Assembly: GCF_019173455.1 (NCBI RefSeq)
Contig: NZ_JADPQH010000002.1
Coordinates: 77,490 to 141,489 of the forward strand
DNA: 64,000 nucleotides
Origin: Nesterenkonia sp. Act20
GTDB lineage: Bacteria > Actinomycetota > Actinomycetes > Actinomycetales > Micrococcaceae
Direction: 5' to 3'
The position numbers and the translations under genes were made by a program. Shown one piece after another: positions 1 through 7,934 of the stretch. Numbering within the stretch: position 1 is the first letter of the stretch; the number at the start of each line of letters is the position of its first letter. The notes beneath the pieces are model-generated. The model was not told where the DNA came from. It saw only the letters and a list, made by a program, of their open reading frames with translations, and did not search any database.

Positions 1-184
1 TGTGTGCCTTGTGGCTATGGAGACCGAGTCGACAGGCTGTAGTGGCCCCTCGAGTGATCCAACCAGACTGGCGACACTCGATGTCGCTGGAACCGAGGCC
101 GGGGTGGTGCGTGATGGGGCTGACGTCACCGACCTCGGCAATGAGGGGTGGACCCAGGTCCACGAGAACCTGTTGGTCCGGTGA
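1..184 (-). pseudogene. Probable IS110-family transposase remnant
   Basis: Read on the minus strand, this edge fragment encodes a stretch with LGPPLIAEVGDVSPITHH followed about 15 codons later by RQSG. It resembles the LGPQLMAEIGDVTRFTH...NQSG segment of the C-terminal Transposase_20 domain of IS110-family DDE/DEDD transposases. No start codon or further domain is visible on either side and the resemblance fades after about 40 codons, so only a decayed piece seems present. The forward frame (2-184) is open too but resembles nothing I know. The identification rests on pattern memory only. Confidence 0.35.
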
Positions 185-429
185 GCCGAACCGGAAGCTC
201 TCTGCCGAAGGCGAGCCGCAGCGATAGAGGCATCTGTGCTGCACGTAAGCGGATCCCTCAGCGTGCACCGAGTTCTCAATTGGAGGATACATATCCGCAG
301 GCCGACCGGCTTACGGGCACGGCGTCCCGTCGTTTTTGAGTGAAGGTCGGCAGGGTGGGTGACCGCGGTTCGGGACATTGAGGTGAGGTGTGGAGTGTCG
401 CTCAAGGTTCCTATTTGAGACGATGAAAT
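185..429. other. Non-coding spacer, no recognisable feature
   Basis: This is the spacer between the transposase remnant and the lipoprotein gene. I see no convincing coding frame, tRNA or repeat. The last 20 bases before the lipoprotein ATG carry no clear ribosome binding site. Confidence 0.4.
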
Positions 430-1431
430 ATGCGAACCCCGCGACTATTCGGCCTCGTGATCGTTTCGTTCTTGCTTGTGTCCTGCGCTGAAGGTTCCGA
501 GCAGTCTGGCACCGGAGCAGTGGATTTCGATGAGGACTTGCGAGAACGTATGGACAAGGCCTCAGCAGCTCTCGAGGAGCAGGGTTTCGAAGCCTGGTAC
601 GCGTATTCTGTTGAGCGTTCAGCTCCTTCTACCGGCGGCACAAGGTTGCCCCCAGACAGGGAAGCGGTTGCGTTTTCTGTGTGGTGCGAGGGGGCAGATC
701 AAGGCCCCCCATTTTCCCTCGATGGGGAGGAGCGAGGGGTCATGCCTTGTTCGGAGGATGGGCAGACTTATGAGGTCGTGACGGACTACCCGTACGCAGC
801 GGGGCAGCTGGAAATCGAGACCGAGCAGGGCCCCCGCAATGCACGGTGGGCCTTCGCGGTGGGGATCACTCCAGAGGAGAACGCGAGCGGCGGAGATTTG
901 GACGTTTCAGAAGATCAAGCGTCGGAAGAGAACGCTTTTAACGACCTCGTTCAGAAACTCGCGTCAGATTACCCAGATCACTATTCAGCAGCCGAGTTGG
1001 ATACAGATGAACAGGTCGTTGGCGAAATCGCATTTGCGGGTGAGCCACCTGCAGGAGCGACGGCGCTTATCGATGAAAGTGGTGTAAACCCTGAGGTGAC
1101 TACTGATGCTGTTGCAAGCGAAGCTCAAATCGTTGCACTGCAAGAGGAGGTCTATAGAGGCGTCGTAGACATTACTGACGTGCAAGCCGTGTCGACAGTC
1201 GATGCGAAGAGGGGAATCGTAGACCTCGTCATCGACAAAACCGGTCCGGTCTCCCTTGGTGACGTTGAACGCGCTCTGTCGAATGTGCTTCAGAGTGGCC
1301 CGGCGGTGACTCTCAACGATGAAGTGATCGGGGGACCATCCGATCCTTCATCCCGAGGAGATGCCCCAGATCTCGAGATCCGCGTGTCCAAGGGGGACGT
1401 CGATGGTGGCCCAGAGTCGACCAATGGCTAA
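430..1431 (+). CDS. Orphan lipoprotein of unknown function
   Basis: A 333-residue protein with a type II signal peptide: a short basic N-end (MRTPR), a hydrophobic core and the lipobox LVSC with Cys19 as the lipid-attachment residue, followed by a Ser/Glu/Gly-rich tether. It is therefore predicted to be anchored on the outer face of the membrane. The rest is acidic and soluble with no family I recognise. The last third (from about residue 235) alternates short strands and helices and ends in a disordered Gly/Asp/Ser tail. Codon use is visibly less G/C-biased than in the core genes of this window, and its neighbours are mobile-element remnants, so recent acquisition is plausible. The function is not inferable. 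Confidence 0.65.
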   Translation: MRTPRLFGLVIVSFLLVSCAEGSEQSGTGAVDFDEDLRERMDKASAALEEQGFEAWYAYSVERSAPSTGGTRLPPDREAVAFSVWCEGADQGPPFSLDGEERGVMPCSEDGQTYEVVTDYPYAAGQLEIETEQGPRNARWAFAVGITPEENASGGDLDVSEDQASEENAFNDLVQKLASDYPDHYSAAELDTDEQVVGEIAFAGEPPAGATALIDESGVNPEVTTDAVASEAQIVALQEEVYRGVVDITDVQAVSTVDAKRGIVDLVIDKTGPVSLGDVERALSNVLQSGPAVTLNDEVIGGPSDPSSRGDAPDLEIRVSKGDVDGGPESTNG

Positions 1432-1601
1432 GGAGATGCCGATACCCCCAGATAACCGATGCTGATCGCGTAGCGCTATGGTGACCTGGACTATCCGCGT
1501 GTTTCTCGGCGGAGGCATCGTGTGAAGGTGTATCGAGTGCGCGAATGGATCGATATCGCTGCCCGTAATCTGGTCGCTCACCGGGCACTCCCCCACCCAC
1601 C

Positions 1602-1769
1602 AAAGGTGTCAGGCTTAGCATCGGCGGCAGCTGGTATGACCCAAACGATGCGGTGGGCCGACTGCTCTTCAACGTCCTCGGCATGGTGGCCGAGTTCGAA
1701 GCCGAGCTCTTTGATCTCTCCCGAGCAACGATCTTCCTAGAGCTCCGACGTAGACAGCCAGAGGGGTAA
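1602..1769 (+). pseudogene. Serine recombinase (resolvase/invertase) fragment
   Basis: The frame beginning at 1611 reads RLSIGGSWYDPNDAVGRLLF and then NVLGMVAEFEAELFDLSRA, ending at a TAA at 1767-1769. This is the C-terminal half of the catalytic domain of small serine recombinases of the Tn3 resolvase type; the usual family wording is LSIGGSVYDPTDPVGRLLFNVLAMVAEFEADLI. The upstream catalytic part with the active serine and the downstream helix-turn-helix are absent, so only about 50 codons survive and the fragment cannot be active. It marks an old insertion in this accessory stretch. The similarity is strong by eye; the exact 5' boundary is unclear. Confidence 0.7.
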
Positions 1770-1840
1770 CCGACAAGGTAATACTGCCTGCCAGGCACTA
1801 GACACGAACCGCTCAGCCTTTTGTGACTCCGAAGAGCCGA

Positions 1841-2368
1841 TTAGTGTTGCCCCATCCACTCGTGACGCAACGTCGAGAAGATCAGCTGATCATTCCACTG
1901 TCCATCACGCCACTGTGACGATCGAATAATCCCCTCACGTGTGAGGCTCAACTTTTCTAGACAACGAATCTCAGGAGCATTATCACTCGCCGTCGTCACC
2001 TGAATGCGGTTCACAGGCGTGTGCGTAAACAGGTAGTCAATCAAGAGTCTTTGGGCGATGGTTCCTATCCCCCTGCCCCGACAGTCAGGAAGTAGGCCAA
2101 TGGCAATCTCCCAACACCATGAGGTGTCTGGACGACCCCAAGACGTTAGGAACCACTCAACACGTCCGACAAGGTCCCCGTCGCACAGCACCGCGAGCAT
2201 GTTGCTGTCTCCACCCAGTAAGCCACGCTCCGAAAGCTGTCGGTAGCTTCCCGCGGAACTGAAGAATCCGAACCACTGGTAATCACTTGCGCCTTCTAGG
2301 GACTGAAACGCAACGTCGAACGTTGCCAAATCGGCAGATTCGATTTTCCTGAAAGTAACGCTATTCAC
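1841..2368 (-). CDS. GNAT-family N-acetyltransferase (RimJ/RimL type)
   Basis: A 175-residue acetyl-CoA-dependent N-acyltransferase. The pyrophosphate-binding loop is visible as RGRGIG (residues 97-102), preceded by the beta-4 strand WEIAIGLLPDCRG and followed by helix and strand elements (AQRLLIDYLF, VNRIQVTTASDN) and the typical C-terminal REGIIRSSQWRDGQW, which fits RimJ/RimL-like enzymes acting on peptide or small-molecule amines. The length is usual for a single GNAT domain. The gene stands alone in a low-G+C accessory stretch. The substrate cannot be told; an antibiotic or protein N-terminus acetylase is equally possible. Confidence 0.8.
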   Translation of the reverse strand: MNSVTFRKIESADLATFDVAFQSLEGASDYQWFGFFSSAGSYRQLSERGLLGGDSNMLAVLCDGDLVGRVEWFLTSWGRPDTSWCWEIAIGLLPDCRGRGIGTIAQRLLIDYLFTHTPVNRIQVTTASDNAPEIRCLEKLSLTREGIIRSSQWRDGQWNDQLIFSTLRHEWMGQH

Positions 2369-3013
2369 CCGAATACCCCTTCAATCCATTCAATCCAGAC
2401 AGAACAATATGGCTCCTTGCTCTCGTCTCTGGAGCCAGCCTCTGGAGGGTATTTCCCTCCCTCTTATCAATGATCGGCCAGACGAAACGCAAGCGTTGCC
2501 GAGCGGCTGCGACTGTTGACGTCGAATGGCGGTTCTCATGCAGCTCGGTTGACGGTGAGGTACTCCGGGGGCTCACGTTTGAGCGGCCAGTCCTTCGACT
2601 CCTACCGCGTAGGTCGAGACGCTCGATGCGAAGAGGTTCGCTATGTCTGGGTGGTGTCCTCGCCTATCTCCGTTCGGAGCCGAGAAGTCTCTGCTGTTTT
2701 ACGTCACGAATGCGTGGGGCTCAAGAGTGTCGTCACCCCTCTTGGTCATGCTGCCGTACAACTCGATCAGCAGTGCATTTGCGGTGCTGTTGCGCGAGCG
2801 TATGCATACGCGATCTAGATGGGGCTGCCGAAAGTTTGGGCGCCTGGTGGAGCTAACCTCATTGATCGGTGCGGCGGACCCGACTTCTCAGCTTGGAAGC
2901 AAGGATGCCAGACCGTCGGAGACGGTGTCTCACGAAACTACAGCTTTCTCAGACACGGTCGTCTCGACGAGACGGGATGATCTCGCACTGTCGCAGCGTG
3001 CTTAAATCAACGC
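2369..3013. other. Gene-poor stretch, no supported gene
   Basis: About 640 bases lie between the GNAT gene and the PspC gene. The open frames here (for example 2470-2856 and 2643-3005) are Cys/Arg-rich, lack ribosome binding sites and resemble nothing known. A short imperfect inverted repeat (GTGTCT...AGACAC) at about 2924-2963 could be a decayed insertion-sequence end. I see nothing else. Confidence 0.4.
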
Positions 3014-3268
3014 CTAGCGTCGGCCTTCTAGGGCCCGCTCCAACGGGATGCTTCCGTCCTGCCAAGGCATCACGACCCACACCAACAGATACGCTCCGAG
3101 GCCCAACACCGGGAGCAAGAAGGACACGAGGATCAGCAAGCGGACCAGCCACACGTTGAATCCGAACTTCTGGGCAATGCTTCCCCCGATGCCTGCGACG
3201 ACGCGTCCAGGTCCACGCCGGAAACCGATGCTGCGAATGAGTCCAAAGAGTTTTTCCATACCCTCCAT
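3014..3268 (-). CDS. PspC-domain membrane protein
   Basis: An 84-residue protein made of a single PspC domain: an N-terminal basic part with the GRVVAGIGGSIAQKFGF signature and then one long or two short membrane segments (about residues 38-68, LLILVSFLLPVLGLGAYLLVW), ending in VMPWQDG. PspC proteins sit in the cytoplasmic membrane; in Proteobacteria PspC takes part in the phage-shock envelope stress response, and in actinobacteria the family is common with less defined roles. Translation may start at the ATG three codons further in (3259). It is not in an obvious operon. Confidence 0.85.
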   Translation of the reverse strand: MEGMEKLFGLIRSIGFRRGPGRVVAGIGGSIAQKFGFNVWLVRLLILVSFLLPVLGLGAYLLVWVVMPWQDGSIPLERALEGRR

Positions 3269-3328
3269 AATACGCGCGTCGCCGCCTTTACCCCGGTGAC
3301 GCAGCCACCGGCCGCCCAGCCGCCGCGC

Positions 3329-3982
3329 CTAGAAGGCGGTGCTGGGCAGGTCCTTCTCACCATCGACGATCGCAGTGATGATCCGCGCTGCAACGTGGTC
3401 AGGATCCAGCGCCGCTCCGAATCGCGGGGCTGAGCCAGCGATCGGGTGCTCGGACAGTGAGGTGCCGGTGTGGCCGGGGCGGGCATCCACGAGTCGGATG
3501 CCTGCGCGCCGATACTCACGCGCCGCTGCGACGACGAAGGCCGCGAGCCCCGCTTTCGACGCCGAATATGCTGCCACTCCTGCGGTGGGTGTCTCCGCGA
3601 CCACCCCGCTCAGGGTGACTACGAAGGGCTCCCGGCCCTCATCTGCCGAGGCCGCAAGGTAGGACTGGCTCTGAGCGATGAGCTGGATCGCGCTGGTCGT
3701 GTTGACCGCGAACAGTTCTTCGACGGTGGCGGGTTCAAGCTCGGAGGCGGCTCCGAAGGCGACGACCCCAGAGGCCACTACCAGACCATCGAGCCGTCCG
3801 TGCTGCGCATGCGTGGAATCCAGCACCTCCCGAATCGCGGATGGATCGCGGAGGTCCTGACCAGAGGACTTCGAGGACCGAGCGACGATGGCGCCGTTGT
3901 CTTCGAGCTGCTCGGCGATCCGCGAGCCGAGCCCGCCGGTGGCACCTACTACCAGAACAACCGCACCCTCAAGATCTGTCAT
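3329..3982 (-). CDS. Short-chain dehydrogenase/reductase (SDR)
   Basis: A 217-residue Rossmann-fold NAD(P)-dependent oxidoreductase. The dinucleotide loop GATGGLG lies near residues 13-19, the family NAG motif is replaced by ASGVV, the catalytic serine is in TLSGVV, and the catalytic Tyr/Lys pair is YSASK (about 139-143) followed by RPGHTGT. An in-frame ATG at 4000 would add six residues; the start at 3982 gives the standard spacing to the glycine motif. At about 217 residues it is slightly short for the family (about 250). It is divergent from the saccharopine-dehydrogenase-like gene, with about 135 bases between the starts. The substrate is unknown. Confidence 0.85.
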   Translation of the reverse strand: MTDLEGAVVLVVGATGGLGSRIAEQLEDNGAIVARSSKSSGQDLRDPSAIREVLDSTHAQHGRLDGLVVASGVVAFGAASELEPATVEELFAVNTTSAIQLIAQSQSYLAASADEGREPFVVTLSGVVAETPTAGVAAYSASKAGLAAFVVAAAREYRRAGIRLVDARPGHTGTSLSEHPIAGSAPRFGAALDPDHVAARIITAIVDGEKDLPSTAF

Positions 3983-4116
3983 GGGTAGACCATAGATCAC
4001 GTGCAGCAGGCCGCGCCGAAAAAGTCGGTCCGCCGGAACGGTCTCGAGCTTCAGCGATCAGGAGAGGGATGCACTTTACGGCGCCGGTCCGGCCTCTGCT
4101 GTGGAAGACTGCCGGC

Positions 4117-5349
4117 ATGGAGGCCCCAATGCGCGACCACGACCTCGTCCTCTTTGGTGCGACCGGCTTTGTCGGGGAACTCATCGCCGGATACCTTGCG
4201 CACCACGCTCCACCGGACCTGCGAGTCGGACTCGCCGGGAGGTCGAGTGCAAAACTCGAAGCCGTACGGTCCAGACTGCCCGTCGCCGCTCATGACTGGG
4301 CCATCATTGAGGCCGATACGGGGCGCCCTGACTCGCTCGCGACCATGGCCGCGGGCACCAGAGTTCTCTTCACCACGGTGGGTCCCTACGCGAAATATGG
4401 TCTGCCGGTTGTCGAGGCGTGTGCCCGCGCCGGCACCCACTACGGGGACCTGACCGGAGAGGTGTCCTTCGTCCGCGAAGCTATCGACCGTTGGGATGCC
4501 CTCGCGAGGACTACAGGTGCACGGATCGTCCATGCGTGCGGCTACGACTCCGTCCCATCGGACCTCGCGGTGCTCCTCCTGCACCAGGCCGCGAAGGCTG
4601 ATGGCGCGGGCGGACTGACCGAGGTGCGGCTCGTTGCCAGGGCGAAGGGCGGTGTCAGCGGCGGCACCATCGAGTCCATGCGTGGGCAGCTCGACGGTAT
4701 CCGGACGGACCCTGTGCTGCGATCGCTCGCGGGCGATCCCTACTCCCTCAGTCCAGACCGGACGGCGGAGCCCACGACCCGGCAGCCTCCAGATCTCGGG
4801 TGGGTCGGCCGTTCGGATGACGGACCGTGGGTGGCTCCCTTCATCATGGCGTCGGTGAATTCGCGGATCGTACGTCGCAGCAATGCCCTTCAGGGTTGGG
4901 CCTACGGTAGGTCCCTGCGGTACGGCGAAGTGATGGGTATGGGGCGAGGGCCTGTCGGCGCCGTCGCCGCCGGGGCGACGGCGCTTGGCCTGCGGCTGTC
5001 CGGAGCCGCACTGGCCCTACCCTTCACGAGGAAATTACTGGACCGGGTCCTTCCCTCGCCCGGTGCGGGCCCGAGCAAGGCCGCGCGGCGCTCAGGCTGG
5101 TTCCACTCCCAGGTGGCTGCTTCCACGGAGAGCGGCCAGCGCTACCGTGTCATCGCAGCCGGGCCCGGCGATCCGGGGTACGCCGCCACCGCCGTCATGG
5201 CCGGGGAGACAGCGCTCGGACTTGCCCTCGACGGCGACCGTCTGCCGCCCGCCACAGGATCGCTGACCCCGGCGACCGCCCTCGGCAACATTCTGGTTGA
5301 GCGGCTGCGCGAGGCAGGACATACCTACGACATCACGTCACTCACCTGA
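4117..5349 (+). CDS. Saccharopine dehydrogenase-like / trans-acting enoyl reductase family protein
   Basis: A 410-residue protein with an N-terminal Rossmann fold (LVLFGATGFVG, about residues 11-20) and the rest of a saccharopine-dehydrogenase-like domain (LAGRSSAKL, TTVGPYAKYGLPVVEACARAG, YGDLTGE). Actinobacterial relatives include the mycobacterial trans-acting enoyl reductases and related lipid-modifying oxidoreductases. Motifs such as CGYDSVPSDL and KGGVSGGTI fit that group. A longer open frame runs upstream to 3841, but it overlaps the divergent SDR gene; the ATG at 4117 (or 4129) gives the family N-terminus. I infer a role in lipid or small-molecule reduction; the substrate is unknown. 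Confidence 0.82.
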   Translation: MEAPMRDHDLVLFGATGFVGELIAGYLAHHAPPDLRVGLAGRSSAKLEAVRSRLPVAAHDWAIIEADTGRPDSLATMAAGTRVLFTTVGPYAKYGLPVVEACARAGTHYGDLTGEVSFVREAIDRWDALARTTGARIVHACGYDSVPSDLAVLLLHQAAKADGAGGLTEVRLVARAKGGVSGGTIESMRGQLDGIRTDPVLRSLAGDPYSLSPDRTAEPTTRQPPDLGWVGRSDDGPWVAPFIMASVNSRIVRRSNALQGWAYGRSLRYGEVMGMGRGPVGAVAAGATALGLRLSGAALALPFTRKLLDRVLPSPGAGPSKAARRSGWFHSQVAASTESGQRYRVIAAGPGDPGYAATAVMAGETALGLALDGDRLPPATGSLTPATALGNILVERLREAGHTYDITSLT

Positions 5350-5590
5350 CGCCGGAAGTGAGGCACTGGTCGTGCTTAATATTCAGGGAGAAATCGGAGG
5401 CCCCTTCAGCAGGAGCCCCAGAGAGATGGAGTCGCTGGGCTGAGCAGTCACTATCCAAAGGCTCATCTCGCCCATGGAAGACGACCCCTTGCTGCGCTCA
5501 ACGATCATCGGCGGCAGCGGATTCAGTGGCTGAACCTGACCAGAAGAGGGCGATCCGAAAGAGATCAAGTCTGTGGTCAGGAGCTGATGC
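5350..5590. other. Spacer, former downstream flank of ychF
   Basis: Non-coding stretch between the saccharopine-dehydrogenase-like gene and the left attachment-like repeat. If the island reading is right, this DNA lay immediately downstream of ychF before the island inserted. An open minus-strand frame runs through it continuously from the IS3 fragment but has no recognisable content here. Confidence 0.4.
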
Positions 5591-5613
5591 CAAACGTTGA
5601 AGCGGAACTCCAC
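5591..5613 (-). repeat. Left attachment-like repeat (copy of ychF 3' end)
   Basis: On the minus strand this reads as VEFRFNV followed by TGG instead of the ychF stop TAG, that is, the exact last residues of YchF (VEFRFNV) displaced 6.9 kb from the gene. Against 12515-12536 only two of 22 bases differ. The shared 11-base core is CGGAACTCCAC. Confidence 0.65.
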
Positions 5614-5637
5614 CGCATTCCGACACGGAGTAACCTC

Positions 5638-5766
5638 TGAAGGCTCGGCGGCGGATTCGACGTGAACGCCGAAATCTTTCGCGATCTGCGCAATCGAAAC
5701 CCCTTCACGGTTCAGCGCGACCCGGACTACGTCGTCACGAAACTCTGTCGGATACGGCTTCGGCAT
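5638..5766 (-). pseudogene. Truncated IS3-family OrfA (transposase helix-turn-helix subunit)
   Basis: About 43 codons encode MPKPYPTEFRDDVVRVALNR followed by EGVSIAQIAKDFGVHVES, the N-terminus of the IS3-family OrfA with its first helix-turn-helix helices. The reading frame then leaves the family and runs into the attachment-like repeat. The rest of OrfA and all of OrfB are missing, so this is an inactive relic at the left end of the island. Confidence 0.7.
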
Positions 5767-6075
5767 GGTGACATCCTTCCAAGCCAGCCTTTCCTGGTAG
5801 CCCGGTTCGATGCCACCTATTCCTACAGCAAACCCTCACGACGGGTATCGGTGTCGTCGGCAAGGGGAATCTCCATCTCGTAGACGGGAGCGGGAACCTT
5901 CAGGTCACGCATGCACTGCCCGGAACATGGCCAGAGAGGTGACTGGAAGCCCGTAGATGCGACTGGACGGAAGCCAGGTCTCAGAAAAGGGCCCTCTACG
6001 TCTGGCTTCTCGGATGGGGTCCGCAGAAGCGGAAGCTGATGGGCTTACTCCCCTGAGCATAGCGAAGCGCGGGAA
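5767..6075. other. Spacer inside island, no recognisable gene
   Basis: About 300 bases between the IS3 relic and the zinc-ribbon gene. There is an 8-base inverted repeat (GAAGCCAG...CTGGCTTC, about 5971-6010), which could end transcription from the minus-strand operon that stops at 6076. I see nothing else. Confidence 0.35.
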
Positions 6076-6540
6076 CTAGAGCGCGAACGCCTGACCGCAG
6101 ACGAGGCAGTGAATAGGGCTAGTCGTGTCCTCTGGAACCTTGATCGGTTCCCAGCCGTGGCAGGGTGAAGCCACGATCATCATGTCGTCCGGTTCGGTGA
6201 GCGGGTCCGGCTCATCCGGGACATCGAGATGACCCGTCTGCTTGATGTTGAAATTCTTGCTACTCATGCCCTTGAATGCAGATCCCAACTCATCATCGAG
6301 TGCCTGAATGGCGGCCGGCATCGCCACGCCCTGCGTGTACTCCACTTGCTCGGTCGTCCACCACTGATCGGTCGCGGCGGCGACGCCGCAAAATGGACAG
6401 TAGTAGGCGTCGGCGGGCGGCTGGTTCTCAGCTTCCTCACTGGCGGGTCCGTCGTGCCACTTGAACTGTCGAGCACAGTTCGGGCACTCACGGCGAAGAA
6501 AATCGTCGTTGTCGAGAGGCAAGGACACGGGAATGTTCAT
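6076..6540 (-). CDS. Two-site zinc-ribbon protein, partner of the TIR-like gene
   Basis: A 154-residue protein of no named family that I recognise. Two zinc-ribbon knuckle sets are visible: Cys19/Cys22 with Cys48/Cys51 at the N-terminus (CPNC...CPFC), and Cys127-His128 with Cys145/Cys148 at the C-terminus (SPCHGW...HCLVC), joined by a helical, acidic middle. It begins one base after the stop codon of the upstream TIR-like gene (6542), so the two are surely co-transcribed and translationally coupled. The role is unknown; nucleic-acid or protein binding as an accessory or regulator of the TIR-like protein is my inference. Confidence 0.7.
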   Translation of the reverse strand: MNIPVSLPLDNDDFLRRECPNCARQFKWHDGPASEEAENQPPADAYYCPFCGVAAATDQWWTTEQVEYTQGVAMPAAIQALDDELGSAFKGMSSKNFNIKQTGHLDVPDEPDPLTEPDDMMIVASPCHGWEPIKVPEDTTSPIHCLVCGQAFAL

Positions 6541-6541
6541 C

Positions 6542-7435
6542 TCAATCTGCGCTCACAAATTCTTCTTGGTTGATTTCCAAGCCATCCGCTGTCTTCCCGA
6601 GTAGTCGGATGGTGAAATACGACCGATTGGAGCGGGCAAGGCTCGCTGGCATCCGCTGCAAGACCTTGACTGACTTGCCTGCCGGAAGCTGAGGTACTGG
6701 GCCTTCGTCGTGCCGACGCTCTAGATTGTGGTCCTCTCCAACCGGCTCAGCCGACAACTCGTACACAGTGCCCGGTCCGTGGTTTGTGACGATGACATCG
6801 GAGAGCTTGTTGCCGCCTCGTTCGTGCAGTCGAGCAGTCAGACGCGGAAGCCCCGCGCTCTGAGACGAAGGAAGCTTCCGCCCAAGCGGCAACCCTCCCC
6901 CAGGCGCACTAGGAGGAGTGAGGTCTCCCGCCGAATGCCAACTAGTCCCGTCGAGGTTCACGGCGCAACCGGCGTTGCGGAGTCGCATAGCCAAGTCCTG
7001 GCGCTTCGCGACTGAATTGTCGAGCCGCACGGCATGACGACCGTGGATGTCGCTGAAGACCTTCACCTGGCCGAGTTCGACCATGACGGTCCGTTCTGGG
7101 TTCCGACCCATCGCCATTCCCGCTTCGTAGAGCACATTCGGCCTTGGCTGCATCTGAGGCTGTGTCTCTGGATCACCGGGATAAGTCAGTGACTCATGCA
7201 GATGGGCGATGTCGTCGGGCGTTTGGAGAACCACCACTGCCTGAGCGCGCCGGAAGGCAGCGTCCAGAACGTCACCGATGTATGGCGAACCGCTACCTGT
7301 CATGGAGATGGCCTCCGACCACTCGATGGGCGCAAGGTTGATGGAGCGCAGGAAGTCGAACAAAGCTTCACGCGCCGGCTCATTGCGTCCGTGGATCACG
7401 AAAACGCTACGGGTATCGGCCTCAGAGTCGGTCAT
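6542..7435 (-). CDS. TIR-like (PF10137-type) predicted nucleotide-binding effector
   Basis: A 297-residue protein whose first ~140 residues match the predicted nucleotide-binding TIR-like family (CAP12/Pycsar-effector TIR type). Features are the opening strand VFVIHGRNEPAREALFDFL, the middle strand AQAVVVLQTPDD, and RPNVLYEAGMAMGR with a glutamate in the position of the TIR NADase catalytic residue, followed by SDIHGRHAVRLDN. A Pro/Gly linker then leads to a C-terminal beta-rich domain of about 125 residues that I do not recognise and that may sense the trigger. Family members deplete NAD+ in anti-phage defence. The ATG at 7435 has GGAGG almost touching it; an ATG at 7465 would add ten residues. 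Confidence 0.8.
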   Translation of the reverse strand: MTDSEADTRSVFVIHGRNEPAREALFDFLRSINLAPIEWSEAISMTGSGSPYIGDVLDAAFRRAQAVVVLQTPDDIAHLHESLTYPGDPETQPQMQPRPNVLYEAGMAMGRNPERTVMVELGQVKVFSDIHGRHAVRLDNSVAKRQDLAMRLRNAGCAVNLDGTSWHSAGDLTPPSAPGGGLPLGRKLPSSQSAGLPRLTARLHERGGNKLSDVIVTNHGPGTVYELSAEPVGEDHNLERRHDEGPVPQLPAGKSVKVLQRMPASLARSNRSYFTIRLLGKTADGLEINQEEFVSAD

Positions 7436-7465
7436 GCCTCCAAGAATACGATGAGCTAGCGACAT

Positions 7466-7934
7466 CGCGGTGAGTCTAGCGCCGGTGTCGGCGTGCGTTA
7501 CTCGTCGTTGCGACCTCCCGCGATCGAGGCGAGCTTCTGGAGGCAGACGCGGTTGTCACGGACATGACCGCCATCTCAGTGACGCTGGCTGACAGCGGCC
7601 CTGCCGTCATCACCGCAGACTAGGCCGTGCAGCCGCACACCGAAAACTCGCCTGGGCTCTGCCCGTTGGCGAGCCGAGGAGCCGCTGGCTGGGGCACGAG
7701 CTCCAAAGTTCGGGCAGCAAGAAGACGTCATACGGCAAAAACGGAACTCCACCACCACATTACGTAACCGAATAACATATGGTTCACGAGTTGCTTCTTG
7801 CCCGCTCGGAATACTGGCGGCGCTTCGCAGGCTTGGCGGAGGCGGAAATGCTCAGATATGACAAAAACGCTAATCGTCCAGAGCAGACAGACGCGAGCCT
7901 GGCGATCAACTTGCTCAAATCTGCTCGACTGTGA
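7466..7934. other. Spacer holding the middle attachment-like repeat
   Basis: About 470 bases without a supported gene. Around 7501-7622 a plus-strand frame (RGELLEADAVVTDM) faintly recalls the C-terminus of HAD-type phosphatases, but it is too short to call. The middle copy of the ychF-end repeat is at 7731-7752. The divergent starts at 7435 (minus) and 7935 (plus) must take their promoters from here. Confidence 0.4.
7731..7752 (-). repeat. Middle attachment-like repeat (degenerate ychF 3' end copy)
   Basis: It shares the 11-base core CGGAACTCCAC with 5603-5613 and 12526-12536; 16 of 22 bases match the ychF copy overall. The bases to its right (reaching GTAACC) resemble those to the right of the 5591 copy, which supports a second element boundary rather than a chance match. 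Confidence 0.5.

Noticed and set aside
2470-2856. 128-codon open frame
   Set aside because: Cys/Arg-rich composition, no ribosome binding site and overlapping alternatives in other frames; no evidence that it is a gene.
7501-7622. Possible HAD-phosphatase C-terminal fragment (RGELLEADAVVTDM)
   Set aside because: About 40 codons with weak similarity by eye and no upstream continuation.
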